Below are positions 9,619 through 19,803 of a stretch of DNA of 64,000 bases, piece by piece. The notes below the pieces were generated by a model. The model made no database searches. It worked only from the letters and a program-made list of their open reading frames with translations, and was not told where the DNA came from. The stretch is taken from NCBI GenBank assembly GCA_019120125.1, contig DWVR01000001.1:1-64000 (forward strand). The letters run 5' to 3'. Position 1 is the stretch's first letter. Each line of letters begins with the position of its first letter. Position numbers and translations under genes: made by a program. This DNA comes from Candidatus Phocaeicola excrementigallinarum. GTDB taxonomy: Bacteria > Bacteroidota > Bacteroidia > Bacteroidales > Bacteroidaceae.

Positions 9619-11070
9619 ATGCAGATAGAACCTAATAAATATGTGAAGGAATTGACGCAGGAGAAGTATAAATATGGCTTCACTACGGATATTCACACTG
9701 ATATCATAGAGAAGGGATTGAATGAGGAAGTTGTCCGGTTGATTTCCTCTAAGAAAGGGGAGCCGGACTGGCTGCTGGAGTTTCGTCTGAAGGCTTTCCG
9801 CTATTGGCAGACGTTGGAAATGCCTGAATGGGCTCATCTGAATATTCCTGAGATAGATTATCAGGCAATCTCTTATTATGCTGATCCAACTCGAAAGAAA
9901 GAAGGACCGAAGTCAGTGGATGATATAGATCCGGAGTTGTTACGAACATTTGATAAGTTGGGTATTCCTCTCGAGGAAAGACTGGCCTTGAGTGGTATGG
10001 CTGTGGATGCGGTGATGGACTCGGTTTCTGTAAAGACTACATTCAAGGAAACGTTGATGGAAAAAGGAATCATTTTCTGTTCTATCAGTGAGGCTGTGAG
10101 AGAACATCCGGATCTGGTGAGAAAATATTTGGGTTCTGTGGTCGGTTATCGCGACAATTTTTTTGCTGCATTGAATTCTGCGGTGTTCAGCGACGGATCG
10201 TTTGTCTATATTCCGAAAGGGGTCCGCTGCCCGATGGAACTTTCTACTTATTTTCGTATCAATGCGGCGAATACAGGGCAGTTTGAGCGTACGCTGATTA
10301 TCGCTGACGATGACAGTTATGTGTCGTATCTGGAGGGGTGTACGGCCCCGATGCGTGATGAGAACCAGCTTCATGCGGCGATTGTGGAGATTGTGGTATT
10401 GGATCGTGCCGAGGTGAAATACTCTACCGTGCAGAACTGGTATCCCGGTGATGCCGAAGGAAAGGGTGGTGTGTATAACTTTGTGACCAAACGGGGAAAC
10501 TGTAAGGGGATCGGCAGCAAGCTTTCATGGACACAAGTGGAGACGGGTTCTGCCATCACATGGAAGTATCCGAGTTGTATTCTGACCGGTGACAATTCGA
10601 CCGCGGAATTCTATTCTGTGGCAGTGACCAATAATTTTCAACAGGCTGATACGGGTACGAAAATGATCCATCTGGGCAAGAATACACGATCCACTATTGT
10701 AAGCAAGGGCATCAGTGCGGGAAGAAGCCAGAACTCTTACCGGGGACTTGTGCGTGTGTCGGAGCGTGCCGACAATGCTCGCAATTATAGCCAGTGTGAT
10801 TCGCTGTTGCTTGGCAGCCGGTGTGGCGCGCATACATTCCCTTATATGGACATTCATAATGAGACGGCGGTTGTCGAGCATGAAGCTACTACTTCAAAGA
10901 TTTCTGAGGATCAGATATTCTATTGCAATCAGCGTGGAATCCCGACTGAGGATGCTGTTGGCCTGATTGTCAACGGATACGCGAAGGAAGTCCTTAATAA
11001 GTTGCCGATGGAATTTGCGGTTGAAGCACAGAAGTTGTTGTCTGTCTCGTTGGAGGGAAGTGTAGGATGA
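9619..11070 (+). CDS. sufB: Fe-S cluster scaffold protein SufB
   Basis: SufB is the core scaffold of the SufBC2D complex on which Fe-S clusters are built in the cytoplasm. The 483 residues include [22 protein letters not shown]-like segments, [18 protein letters not shown] and the C-terminal beta-helix region [29 protein letters not shown] with RGIPTEDAV. Length matches the family. It is the first gene of sufBCDS, with sufC starting 61 bp downstream. Confidence 0.97.
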   Translation: MQIEPNKYVKELTQEKYKYGFTTDIHTDIIEKGLNEEVVRLISSKKGEPDWLLEFRLKAFRYWQTLEMPEWAHLNIPEIDYQAISYYADPTRKKEGPKSVDDIDPELLRTFDKLGIPLEERLALSGMAVDAVMDSVSVKTTFKETLMEKGIIFCSISEAVREHPDLVRKYLGSVVGYRDNFFAALNSAVFSDGSFVYIPKGVRCPMELSTYFRINAANTGQFERTLIIADDDSYVSYLEGCTAPMRDENQLHAAIVEIVVLDRAEVKYSTVQNWYPGDAEGKGGVYNFVTKRGNCKGIGSKLSWTQVETGSAITWKYPSCILTGDNSTAEFYSVAVTNNFQQADTGTKMIHLGKNTRSTIVSKGISAGRSQNSYRGLVRVSERADNARNYSQCDSLLLGSRCGAHTFPYMDIHNETAVVEHEATTSKISEDQIFYCNQRGIPTEDAVGLIVNGYAKEVLNKLPMEFAVEAQKLLSVSLEGSVG

Positions 11071-11131
11071 TGGCTGTCATAACTGAGTGGCAGGTTGTCG
11101 GTTAGAAAGAACCAATAAAAATATAAGGATT

Positions 11132-11884
11132 ATGTTAGAGATAAAAGATTTGCATGCCAGTATTAATGGCAAAGAGATATTAAAAGGCATTGACTTGACT
11201 GTAAAGTCGGGTGAGGTGCATGCGATAATGGGGCCTAACGGCTCAGGGAAAAGTACGTTGAGCAACGTCTTGGTTGGTCATCCGGCGTATGAAGTGACAA
11301 AAGGTGCGGTGACATTCGACGGGAAGGATCTTCTGGCTATGAGCCCTGCTGACCGTAGTCACGAAGGTTTGTTCCTTTCTTTCCAGTATCCTGTGGAGAT
11401 ACCCGGAGTGAGTATGGTGAATTTCATGCGTACGGCTGTCAATGAGCAACGGAAATACAGAGGATTGCCGGCTTTGACGGCCAGTGAGTTCCTGAAACTG
11501 ATGCGCCAGAAACGTGAGATTGTTGAGCTGGACAGCAAACTGGCTAACCGTTCTGTGAATGAGGGATTCTCTGGAGGTGAGAAGAAACGTAACGAGATTT
11601 TTCAGATGGCGATGCTGGAACCGAAGCTGAGTATTCTCGACGAGACGGATTCCGGACTTGATATTGATGCGTTGCGTATTGTAGCCGATGGAGTGAACAA
11701 GCTGAAGACTCCTGAAACAAGCTGTATTGTGATTACGCACTATCAGCGTTTGCTTGACTATATCAAACCGGATGTGGTGCATGTGCTGTATAAGGGACGT
11801 ATCGTGAAAACAGCCGGACCGGAACTGGCATTGGAACTGGAAGAAAAAGGTTACGATTGGATTAAGAGAGAATTAGGTAAATGA
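11132..11884 (+). CDS. sufC: Fe-S assembly ATPase SufC
   Basis: SufC is the ABC-type ATPase that drives conformational change in SufBCD. The conserved start [10 protein letters not shown] lies at 11132, giving 250 residues; the open frame extends 15 codons upstream without family similarity. Walker A (GPNGSGKST), the signature [10 protein letters not shown] and Walker B ([12 protein letters not shown]) with the SufC-typical DETDSGLD are present. The TGA overlaps the sufD ATG (ATGA), implying translational coupling. Confidence 0.97.
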   Translation: MLEIKDLHASINGKEILKGIDLTVKSGEVHAIMGPNGSGKSTLSNVLVGHPAYEVTKGAVTFDGKDLLAMSPADRSHEGLFLSFQYPVEIPGVSMVNFMRTAVNEQRKYRGLPALTASEFLKLMRQKREIVELDSKLANRSVNEGFSGGEKKRNEIFQMAMLEPKLSILDETDSGLDIDALRIVADGVNKLKTPETSCIVITHYQRLLDYIKPDVVHVLYKGRIVKTAGPELALELEEKGYDWIKRELGK

Positions 11885-13230
11885 ACATGAAAGCAGAACA
11901 GCAATATATTGATCTTTTCACACAATACGAAGGTTTGATATGCCGGCAGAGTGCGGAGGCCCTGAACACTCCAAGAGCAAAGGCTTTCGCTGATTTTGAG
12001 AAACTGGGATTCCCTACCCGGAAACAGGAGAAGTATAAGTATACGGAAGCTGACAAGTTTTTCGCTCCTGATTATGGCTTGAACCTGAACCGTTTGGAGT
12101 TTCCTGTCAATCCGTATGAGGTGTTTAAGTGTGACGTGCCCAATATGAGTACCTCGCTTTATTTTGTCGTGAATGATTCATTTGACAAACATGTCCATCC
12201 TTCTTCCCGTCTTCCGGAAGGGGTGGTTTTCGGTAGTCTGAAGGACATGGCTTTGGCTTATCCTGAACTGGTGAAGAAGTTTTACGGCAAATTGGCGGAT
12301 ACTTCCGAGGATGCCATTACCGCTTTCAATACAATGTTCACACAGGATGGAGTGTTGATGTATGTGCCGGAAAATACGGTGGTGGAACGTCCTATCCAGC
12401 TAGTGAACATCCTTCGTGCGGATGTGGATTTCATGGTGAACCGTCGTGTGCTGATCATTTTGGGTGATGGTGCTCAGGCAAAACTGCTGATGTGTGACCA
12501 TGCGATGGATGAAGTGAATTTCCTGGCGACTCAGGTAATAGAAGTGTTTGTAGGGAAAGATGCCGTTTTCGATTTGTATGAGTTGGAAGAAAATCACAAC
12601 AGCACAGTACGTTTCAGTAATCTGTATGTGCGTCAGGAAGCTGGAAGCAATGTATTGCTCAATGGAATGACGCTGCATAATGGTACTACACGGAATACGA
12701 CGAAGGTGTTGCTTGCCGGACGTGGTGCCGAGATCAATTTGTGCGGAATGGCCATTGCCGATAAGAACGAGCAGGTGGATAACAATACGTTTATCGACCA
12801 TTTGGTGCCGGACTGTACGAGTAACGAGCTCTTCAAATATGTGCTCGATGACCAGGCAGTGGGTGCGTTTGCCGGTAAAGTGTTGGTGCGTGAAGGGGCT
12901 CAGCATACGGTTTCCCAGCAGACTAATCGGAATTTGTGCGCTACCCGGGAATCGCGTATGTATACCCAGCCTCAGTTGGAGATCTATGCGGACGATGTGA
13001 AATGTTCTCATGGGGCTACTGTGGGGCAACTCGATGAAAATGCTTTGTTTTATATGCAGCAACGGGGTATCAGTGTGAAAGAGGCGCGTTTGCTGCTGAT
13101 GTTCGCTTTTGTCAATGAGGTGGTCGATCATATCCGGATGGATGCCTTGAAGGACCGCCTGCATTTGCTGGTGGAAAAACGTTTTCGTGGTGAGTTGAAC
13201 AAGTGTCAGGGATGTGCTATTTGTAAATAA
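11881..13230 (+). CDS. sufD: Fe-S cluster assembly protein SufD
   Basis: SufD pairs with SufB in the scaffold complex. The 449-residue protein shows an N-terminal helical part with [14 protein letters not shown] and a beta-helix core ending in ..[29 protein letters not shown], typical of SufB/SufD. The last residues form a CxxCxxC motif (CQGCAICK), which is not part of the E. coli protein as I recall it. The start overlaps sufC by 4 bp. It is followed by sufS after 19 bp. Confidence 0.96.
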   Translation: MNMKAEQQYIDLFTQYEGLICRQSAEALNTPRAKAFADFEKLGFPTRKQEKYKYTEADKFFAPDYGLNLNRLEFPVNPYEVFKCDVPNMSTSLYFVVNDSFDKHVHPSSRLPEGVVFGSLKDMALAYPELVKKFYGKLADTSEDAITAFNTMFTQDGVLMYVPENTVVERPIQLVNILRADVDFMVNRRVLIILGDGAQAKLLMCDHAMDEVNFLATQVIEVFVGKDAVFDLYELEENHNSTVRFSNLYVRQEAGSNVLLNGMTLHNGTTRNTTKVLLAGRGAEINLCGMAIADKNEQVDNNTFIDHLVPDCTSNELFKYVLDDQAVGAFAGKVLVREGAQHTVSQQTNRNLCATRESRMYTQPQLEIYADDVKCSHGATVGQLDENALFYMQQRGISVKEARLLLMFAFVNEVVDHIRMDALKDRLHLLVEKRFRGELNKCQGCAICK

Positions 13231-13249
13231 GTTCCGGAACAATAATTTG

Positions 13250-14473
13250 ATGATAATGTACGATGTAAATGAAGTCAGAAAAGACTTTCCTATCCTGTCG
13301 CGTACGGTATACGGAAAGCCGTTGATATATCTGGATAATGGGGCTACGACTCAAAAGCCTCGTTGTGTGGTTGATTCGATAGCCGATGAATATTATTCGG
13401 TGAACGCCAATGTGCATCGTGGGGTTCATTTTCTGTCCCAGCAGGCCACGGAGTTGCATGAGGCAGCCCGTGAGACAGTACGTAGGTTTGTTCATGCGGG
13501 AAGTGTGTCAGAGATAGTCTTTACCCGTGGAACAACGGAGAGCATCAATCTTGTGGCTTCTTCGTTTGTATGTAGCCAGATGAAGGCTGGCGATGAGGTG
13601 ATTGTGTCTGTAATGGAACATCATAGCAATATTGTGCCGTGGCAGCTGCAGGCTGAGCGTTATGGGATCGTGCTGAAGGTGATTCCGATGAATGATAAAG
13701 GGGAATTGCTGTTGGATGAATACGCACGGCTTTTTTCTGAGCGCACAAAGTTGGTTGCCGTCACGCACGTGTCAAATGTGCTCGGTACCGTCAATCCGGT
13801 CAAGAGGATGATTGAGATGGCCCACGGGTATGGAGTTCCGGTTTTAGTGGACGGTGCCCAGAGTATACCGCATATTCCGGTAGATGTTCAGGAGCTTGAC
13901 GCTGATTTTTATGTGTTCAGCGGACATAAGGTTTATGGGCCTACCGGCATGGGGGTACTTTATGGCAAGGAGAAATGGCTCGACCGGCTTCCACCGTATC
14001 AGGGTGGGGGTGAAATGATTCAGAAGGTCACTTTTGAGAAAACCACATTCAATGAACTTCCGTTTAAGTTTGAGGCAGGAACCCCGGATTACATCGGTTC
14101 TACGGCGTTGGCCAAGGCATTGGATTATGTGTCTGCCATCGGCATGGACCAGATTGCTGCCTATGAGCATGAACTGACTTGTTATGCAATGCGGCGGTTG
14201 AAAGAGATTCCTGACATGAGGATATTTGGTGAGGCTGACCAGAAAGGCAGTGTCATTTCTTTTCTGGTAGGCAATATCCACCATTTTGATATGGGGACCT
14301 TGCTTGACCGATTGGGTATTGCGGTGCGTACGGGACATCATTGTGCGGAACCTTTGATGGACCGTCTGGGTATTGAGGGGACAGTACGTGTGTCATTCGC
14401 GCTTTACAATACGAAAGATGAGATTGATATTTTGGCGCAGGGCATAGAACGGGTAGTGGAAATGTTCTGTTAA
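13250..14473 (+). CDS. sufS: SufS-type cysteine desulfurase
   Basis: This class II cysteine desulfurase mobilises sulfur from cysteine for the Suf complex. From the ATG at 13250 (a second ATG is at 13256) it has 407 residues. The PLP lysine is in SGHKVYGPTGMG (K227) and the catalytic cysteine in RTGHHCAEP (C365). YLDNGATTQKP and VHRGVHFLS near the N-terminus are also typical. No sufE or sufU is next to it, so the sulfur acceptor must be encoded elsewhere. It is the last gene of the run. Confidence 0.96.
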   Translation: MIMYDVNEVRKDFPILSRTVYGKPLIYLDNGATTQKPRCVVDSIADEYYSVNANVHRGVHFLSQQATELHEAARETVRRFVHAGSVSEIVFTRGTTESINLVASSFVCSQMKAGDEVIVSVMEHHSNIVPWQLQAERYGIVLKVIPMNDKGELLLDEYARLFSERTKLVAVTHVSNVLGTVNPVKRMIEMAHGYGVPVLVDGAQSIPHIPVDVQELDADFYVFSGHKVYGPTGMGVLYGKEKWLDRLPPYQGGGEMIQKVTFEKTTFNELPFKFEAGTPDYIGSTALAKALDYVSAIGMDQIAAYEHELTCYAMRRLKEIPDMRIFGEADQKGSVISFLVGNIHHFDMGTLLDRLGIAVRTGHHCAEPLMDRLGIEGTVRVSFALYNTKDEIDILAQGIERVVEMFC

Positions 14474-14539
14474 TATCTGTTTATTGGGAAGGAGTACTGT
14501 TGAAAATATGTTATAAAACACGAATTTGTAGCCCGTAAA

Positions 14540-14570
14540 TTTGGAAAAAGGTGTAAAGTCCGTATCTTTG
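14540..14570 (+). promoter_or_regulatory. Promoter of a putative small RNA
   Basis: -33 TTTG (14540-14543) and -7 TAtcTTTG (14563-14570), spaced 19 bp, are an exact consensus match. No protein-coding gene follows; a terminator appears about 45-60 bp downstream. Confidence 0.75.
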
Positions 14571-14576
14571 CACTGT

Positions 14577-14639
14577 GTTTTTCATAGTATTAGATTTTAA
14601 GGTTAACAAAGGTTGGAGTACAGCGGTACTCCTTTTTTT
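14577..14639 (+). ncRNA. Putative small RNA of about 63 nt
   Basis: A perfect Bacteroidota promoter is followed by a single-stranded A/T-rich stretch containing GGTTAACAAAGGTTGGAG. Next comes a terminator with a perfect 7-bp stem GGAGTAC-AGCG-GTACTCC and seven T (14615-14639). This is the layout of a short independent RNA. The only overlapping frame (from a GTG at 14575) is 62 codons, runs through the terminator hairpin and resembles nothing, so I do not call it a gene. The 5' end is estimated from the -7 box. The RNA family is not recognised. Confidence 0.6.
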
Positions 14640-14700
14640 ATGCCTTTATGTGGGGACATTCATTTACGGTCTTGATGAACTTATTCGGGATGTCAAAAAG

Positions 14701-14734
14701 GAGGCCGTCTCAAGTTTCATTTTGAGACAGCCTC
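14701..14734 (-). repeat. GAGGCYGTCTCA palindrome, solo copy, likely terminator of waaA
   Basis: GAGGCcGTCTCAA (14701-14713) and TTGAGACaGCCTC (14722-14734) form a 13-bp stem with one mismatch and an 8-nt loop. On the - strand it is followed by CTTTTTG, so it can end the gltX-waaA transcript. The same palindrome, expanded to 151 bp, occurs at 29388-29538. Confidence 0.75.
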
Positions 14735-14804
14735 GGAATTTCTCGCTTTGTTCTCTGAGATAAAAAGCATGTATTTTCTTTGCTACATTGTCAGGAAAGA
14801 GAAA

Positions 14805-16031
14805 TCATAGTTTATTGGATATGGTCCGCATGATTTTGTTGAGCGCGCCAGCATTTTCCCGGACATATTCATCGGCAAGTTTCCCAGCCTCTTTCAGATA
14901 TGCCCTGTCATTGAGTAGCCGGTTCATCAGGTCATTGAAGTCTTTAGAGCCATGTATCTCGAATCCTCCGTCGCATGCCAGCAGGCCTTGAGCCTCGCGG
15001 AACCTCCTGTTGTTCGGTCCGAAAATGACTGGCATACCGTATACGGCAGCTTCCAGTACATTATGGATGCCGACACCGAATCCGCCGCCGACATAGGCAA
15101 TCTCTCCATAACGGTAGATGGATGACAACAGACCGAAACAATCGATGATCAGGCAGTCTGCGTCGGCAATCGTTTCTTTGGTGGCCTGTGTATACCGTAT
15201 TGTCTTGCGGGTGACTTTTCCCATAATCTCTTTGATGTGGCTCTCGTCAATCACGTGGGGGGCGATGATGAACTTCAACTCCGTATGTGAATTAAGGAAA
15301 GGAATGAACACATCCTCATCGGGTGCCCATGAACTGCCTGCAATGAAGGTAAACGAGTCGCCTTTGAACTTTTCCACCAAAGGCAGTTCCTTAGCCTGGC
15401 GGCAGATTTCGATTACCCGGTCGAAACGGGTGTCTCCCGCTATGCTGGTCTGGTCTACTCCAAGCTGGTGCAATAAACTGACCGACTCATTGTTTTGGAC
15501 AAAAAGATGGGTGAATGTATGCAATACCTTGCTGTATTCTTTCCCGTACCATTTGAAGAATATCTGGTCCTTACGGAAAATGGAAGATACGCTGTATGTG
15601 GGGATATGGTGTTTGTAAAGCTCATTCAGGTAATTCTGCCAGAACTCATATTTGATAAAGAAGGCCATGTAGGGGTGCGTCAGCTCAATGAAACGTCTCG
15701 CATTGCGTGGTGTGTCTATCGGGAGATAGCAGACTATATCCGCCCCTTTGTAGTTTTTCCGCACTTCGTATCCTGACGGAGAGAAGAATGTCTGTAGAAT
15801 CTTGTATTTGGGATAATGCTTATGGATTTCCTCGATGAGCGGGCGTCCCTGCTCGAACTCTCCTAACGATGCGGCATGGAACCAGAGATATTTTTCTCCT
15901 TTCACTGTCTTTTCTTCCAATATTCGGAATGCCTCTTCCTCGCCTTTGCGCATCAAGGCTATTTTCTTATTGAAAAGTGCAGCCAGTCTGACTGCACTTG
16001 AATAAAGATGTATGATTAGATTATAAATCAT
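14805..16031 (-). CDS. waaA: 3-deoxy-D-manno-octulosonic acid (Kdo) transferase
   Basis: WaaA (KdtA, GT30) transfers Kdo from CMP-Kdo to the lipid A precursor at the inner membrane. The 408-residue protein has an N-terminal hydrophobic anchor (MIYNLIIHLYSSAVRLAALF), the catalytic ASLGE motif with E58, and VRKNYKGADIVCYLPIDTP. The sugar-nucleotide-binding end GGGFGVGIHNVLEAAVYGMPVIFGPNNRRF follows the GT-B fold pattern. It is 9 bp downstream of gltX and probably co-transcribed. Confidence 0.95.
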   Translation of the reverse strand: MIYNLIIHLYSSAVRLAALFNKKIALMRKGEEEAFRILEEKTVKGEKYLWFHAASLGEFEQGRPLIEEIHKHYPKYKILQTFFSPSGYEVRKNYKGADIVCYLPIDTPRNARRFIELTHPYMAFFIKYEFWQNYLNELYKHHIPTYSVSSIFRKDQIFFKWYGKEYSKVLHTFTHLFVQNNESVSLLHQLGVDQTSIAGDTRFDRVIEICRQAKELPLVEKFKGDSFTFIAGSSWAPDEDVFIPFLNSHTELKFIIAPHVIDESHIKEIMGKVTRKTIRYTQATKETIADADCLIIDCFGLLSSIYRYGEIAYVGGGFGVGIHNVLEAAVYGMPVIFGPNNRRFREAQGLLACDGGFEIHGSKDFNDLMNRLLNDRAYLKEAGKLADEYVRENAGALNKIMRTISNKL

Positions 16032-16040
16032 GCTGTCCGG

Positions 16041-17558
16041 TTATTTGAGCACCTCTATCGCACGGCGCATGCGTGTTATGGTTTCTTCTTTGCCAAGAAC
16101 GGATGATATGTCAAACATATGTGGACCCTTTCCTTCACCTACAAGGGTAAGACGGAAAGCGTTCATGATGTTTCCAAGGTGATAGCCTTTGTCCTCAATC
16201 CATTTCATGACCACCTTTTCCTGGTTTTCCAGAGAGAAGTCATCTAATGATTCCAGCAGGTCCGCCAGTTCGGTCATGCATTTTGCCGAATCTTCTTTCC
16301 AACGTTTCTTTCGGGTCTTTTCATCATATTCAGTGGGTGCTACAAAGAAGAACTTGCAGGTTTCCCACAGTTCGTTGACGAAGCTCACACGTCCTTTCAT
16401 CATTCCGACCACGGTGATCACCTTGTCCATCGGCGCTTCTATGCCATGTTCTTTCAGGATCGGCATGAACATGGAGGCGATTTCCTCGTTGCTCTTCATC
16501 AGGATATACTCATGGTTAAACCATTTTCCTTTTTCATAGTCAAATCTGGCTCCCGCCTTGCTGCAGCGGTGCAGGTCGAACAGGCTGATGAGTTCGTCCA
16601 TAGACATGATCTCCTGGTCATTTCCCGGATTCCATCCCAAAAGGGCCAGAAAGTTGATGACCGCCTCTGGCAGATAGCCGGATTCGCGGTAACCTGACGA
16701 CACCTCACCGGTTTTCGGGTCGTGCCATTCCAAAGGAAATACAGGGAATCCCAGACGGTCACCGTCGCGTTTGCTCAGTTTGCCGTTGCCTTCGGGCTTA
16801 AGCAGCAGGGGCAGATGGGCGAACTGTGGCATTGTGTCTTCCCAACCGAACGCACGGTACAACAGCACGTGCAATGGTGCGGAAGGCAGCCATTCCTCAC
16901 CGCGGATTACGTGTGAGATTTTCATCAGATGGTCATCTACAATATTGGCCAGATGGTAAGTCGGAAGTTCATCGGCCGATTTATAGAGCACCTTGTCATC
17001 CAGAATGGAAGAGTTGATGACCACGTCACCGCGGATGATGTCATTCACGTGAACCTCTTCGTCCGGTTCAATCTTGAAGCGTACCACATATTGTTTTCCT
17101 TCAGCAATCAGTTTGTCGACCTCTTCTTTCGGGAGTGTCAATGAGTTGCGCATGGAGTCGCGTGTGGACGCGTCATACTGGAAGTTCGGTACTTCCTTGC
17201 GTTTCGCATCCAATTCTTCCGGAGTGTCGAAAGCGATGTATGCCTTTCCGTTGTCGAGCAATACCTGTACGTATTTCTTGTATATCTCACGACGTTCGGA
17301 CTGGCGGTAAGGGCCGTAGTTGCCTCCAAAGCTGACTCCTTCATCAAACTGGATGCCCAGCCATTTGAACGATTCCAGAATATACTCTTCTGCTCCTGGT
17401 ACAAAACGGTGTGAGTCAGTGTCCTCGATGCGGAAAACCAGATCCCCTCCATGCTGACGGGCAAACAGATAATTATACAATGCGGTACGTACTCCGCCAA
17501 TATGCAATGCGCCTGTAGGGCTTGGCGCAAAACGAACTCTTACTCTTCTTTCTGACAT
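16041..17558 (-). CDS. gltX: Glutamyl-tRNA synthetase
   Basis: This class I synthetase charges tRNA-Glu. The 505-residue protein has [21 protein letters not shown] (HIGH-type motif) at the N-terminus, IEDTDSHRF and the KLSKRDG motif (KMSKS type) in the middle, and a helical anticodon-binding C-terminal half. Length is normal. It is divergent from the HD phosphodiesterase gene at 17643, with an 84-bp shared upstream region. Confidence 0.97.
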   Translation of the reverse strand: MSERRVRVRFAPSPTGALHIGGVRTALYNYLFARQHGGDLVFRIEDTDSHRFVPGAEEYILESFKWLGIQFDEGVSFGGNYGPYRQSERREIYKKYVQVLLDNGKAYIAFDTPEELDAKRKEVPNFQYDASTRDSMRNSLTLPKEEVDKLIAEGKQYVVRFKIEPDEEVHVNDIIRGDVVINSSILDDKVLYKSADELPTYHLANIVDDHLMKISHVIRGEEWLPSAPLHVLLYRAFGWEDTMPQFAHLPLLLKPEGNGKLSKRDGDRLGFPVFPLEWHDPKTGEVSSGYRESGYLPEAVINFLALLGWNPGNDQEIMSMDELISLFDLHRCSKAGARFDYEKGKWFNHEYILMKSNEEIASMFMPILKEHGIEAPMDKVITVVGMMKGRVSFVNELWETCKFFFVAPTEYDEKTRKKRWKEDSAKCMTELADLLESLDDFSLENQEKVVMKWIEDKGYHLGNIMNAFRLTLVGEGKGPHMFDISSVLGKEETITRMRRAIEVLK

Positions 17559-17642
17559 AGTGGATTTTATCTAAAAATACGCCGCAAAATTAATCTAAAT
17601 TTCCCGTTTTTTTCTTATTTTGCACCAAAATATACACAGTAG

Positions 17643-19700
17643 ATGAAAAGTTTATCAACCAAACGTAAGTTCTCTCCTAGAGAGTTGCTTTATAAATGTG
17701 TCCTGTTTTTAGTCACAGTGACCGTCATTGTCTGTTTTCTCCCTCGGGAAGGGCGTTTTAACTATCAGTTTGACATAAACAAGCCTTGGAAGTACGGGTT
17801 GCTTCAGGCTTCTTTCGATTTCCCGATTTATAAAGGTGATGGGGAGATGCGAAAAGAGCAGGATAGCATTATGAAGAGATATGCTCCTTATTTTCAGGTT
17901 AATAAGGCGGTAGGTACTCAGATGCTGGAAAAGTTCCGGAATGATTATGATTCCAGGCTTCATGAGGTGATCCCTTATCCTGCCTATCGGCAGCATCTGA
18001 CGCGGATGCTGACAAAAATATACGCGGCCGGAATCATTGCGCCAAACGATTTGTCGCTGTTGCAGAAAGACAGCATATTCCGGATTCAGGTGGTTGACCA
18101 GAACACTTCTGATTTGCTGGAGGTGGGAGAGGTGTATACCTTTAAAAAGGCGTATGAGCTTTTGATAGATTATGATACCGTGCGCTATCAGAAAGCCTTG
18201 CTGCAACGTTGCAATCTGAACGAATACATTGTGCCGAATCTGGTTTATGATGTGGAGAAGTCTGAAGCGGCCAGACAGGACCTGCTGGATGAGCTTTCAT
18301 GGGCCAATGGGTTTGTGATGAACGGGCAGAAAATCATCGACCGTGGAGAAATCGTGGATGAGCATACCTATAGCATCTTGAAATCTCTGGAGAAAGAATG
18401 GGACAAGCGGAGTGAGACGGTTACGGAGAAGCGTCTCACTTTGTTGGGCCATCTGCTTTTTGTGGCGATTCTGATAGGTTGCCTTATGGTGTATCTGGAA
18501 CTGTTCAGGCATGACTATTATGCCAAGCCGAGGTGTCTGGCCCTTTTGTTCATTATCATCATTATTTTCCCTGTGATATGTTCCTTGATGGTGGAGCATG
18601 CGTTTCTCAGCATTTATATCGTGCCTTTTGCCATGATTCCGATGATGATCCGTATTTTTCTTGATTCCCGGACTGCGTTCATGGCACATGTGGTTGCCAT
18701 ACTTGTCTGCTCCGTATGTTTGAGGTCTCCGCATGAGTTCATTCTTCTGCAGACGCTTGCCGGTATGGTAGGCATCTACAGTCTGCGCGAACTGTCCCAG
18801 CGTTCCCAGCTGTTGCGGAGCGCGTTGTTTGTGGCCTGTTCGTATGCTGTCATGTATCTGGCGCTTGACCTGATTCATGTGAGTGATCTGGCGCAGTTGA
18901 ACACGAACATCTATTTTAACTTCATTTTAAACGGTATTTTTCTGTTGTTCACTTATCCTCTGCTGTTTATATTGGAGAAGATATTCGGATTTACCTCAAA
19001 CGTGACGCTGGTTGAATTGTCGAACATCAACAACAAGCTAATGCGTGAGATGTCGGAAGTGGCTCCTGGTACTTTCCAGCATTCGTTGCAGCTTGCCAAT
19101 CTGACGGCTGCGGCCGCCAACCGTATCGGTGCCGACAGTCAGCTGGTGCGTACAGGCGCCATGTATCATGATATCGGGAAAATGCTGAATCCTGTTTTCT
19201 TTACCGAGAATCAGACCGGAGTGAACCCACATGACCAGCTGGGCTATAAGCAAAGCGCGCAGATTGTCATCAATCATGTGGTTGATGGGATGAGACTGGC
19301 TGACAAGCATGATCTCCCACAGGTGATTAAGGATTTCATCCAGACCCACCACGGAAAGGGACTGACTAAGTATTTCTATATATCTTATGTAAATGCCCAT
19401 CCGGGCGAGGAAGTGGATACGGAAGCTTTTCGTTATCCGGGGCCGAATCCTTTCACGAAAGAGCAGGCCATTCTCATGATGGCAGATGCTGTGGAGGCGG
19501 CGTCACGGAGTCTTCCGCAATACACCGAGGAAAGCATCTCCTGTCTGGTGGACAAAATCATCGACGGACAAGTGGGCGACGGATTCTTTAAGGATTGTCC
19601 GATTACTTTCAAGGACATCGCCACTGTCAAGGCGGTGTTTAAGGAAAAGCTGAAGACCATGTATCATACGCGTATCAGCTATCCGGAGTTGAAGAAATAA
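17643..19700 (+). CDS. PgpH-type membrane HD phosphodiesterase (7TMR-HDED)
   Basis: The 685-residue protein has one N-terminal membrane helix (about 18-36) and an extracytoplasmic segment (about 40-270) of the 7TMR-HDED type. A block of seven or so helices (about 275-450) precedes a cytoplasmic HD domain with EVAPGTFQHSLQLANL, MYHDIGK (H509, D510) and THHGKGLTKYFY. In Firmicutes, PgpH of this architecture hydrolyses cyclic di-AMP. Substrate here is inferred from the family. It is divergent from gltX and convergent with kduI; a long hairpin separates it from kduI. Confidence 0.9.
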   Translation: MKSLSTKRKFSPRELLYKCVLFLVTVTVIVCFLPREGRFNYQFDINKPWKYGLLQASFDFPIYKGDGEMRKEQDSIMKRYAPYFQVNKAVGTQMLEKFRNDYDSRLHEVIPYPAYRQHLTRMLTKIYAAGIIAPNDLSLLQKDSIFRIQVVDQNTSDLLEVGEVYTFKKAYELLIDYDTVRYQKALLQRCNLNEYIVPNLVYDVEKSEAARQDLLDELSWANGFVMNGQKIIDRGEIVDEHTYSILKSLEKEWDKRSETVTEKRLTLLGHLLFVAILIGCLMVYLELFRHDYYAKPRCLALLFIIIIIFPVICSLMVEHAFLSIYIVPFAMIPMMIRIFLDSRTAFMAHVVAILVCSVCLRSPHEFILLQTLAGMVGIYSLRELSQRSQLLRSALFVACSYAVMYLALDLIHVSDLAQLNTNIYFNFILNGIFLLFTYPLLFILEKIFGFTSNVTLVELSNINNKLMREMSEVAPGTFQHSLQLANLTAAAANRIGADSQLVRTGAMYHDIGKMLNPVFFTENQTGVNPHDQLGYKQSAQIVINHVVDGMRLADKHDLPQVIKDFIQTHHGKGLTKYFYISYVNAHPGEEVDTEAFRYPGPNPFTKEQAILMMADAVEAASRSLPQYTEESISCLVDKIIDGQVGDGFFKDCPITFKDIATVKAVFKEKLKTMYHTRISYPELKK

Positions 19701-19732
19701 GAATATGTCGTGGCTGAAGAGTCGGGGGCAAG

Positions 19733-19797
19733 GGCACAGAGATGCGGAGTCTTTTGTTTAGCCGGTTTGCGGAATGCTTTTCCTGCATCTCTGTGCC
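19733..19797. terminator. Long-stem hairpin between convergent genes
   Basis: A perfect 13-bp stem GGCACAGAGATGC (19733-19745) / GCATCTCTGTGCC (19785-19797) encloses a 39-nt loop. It lies between the stop codons of the HD phosphodiesterase (+) and kduI (-), so it may serve both as a terminator. The stem sequence (CTCTGTGCC) resembles intergenic repeats I have seen in other Bacteroides genomes. Confidence 0.6.
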
Positions 19798-19803
19798 TTT
19801 CCT

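Noticed and set aside
14575-14763. Possible 62-codon gene after the promoter at 14540
   Set aside because: It starts with GTG, runs through a perfect terminator hairpin and a repeat, and resembles no protein; a small RNA explains the promoter and terminator better.
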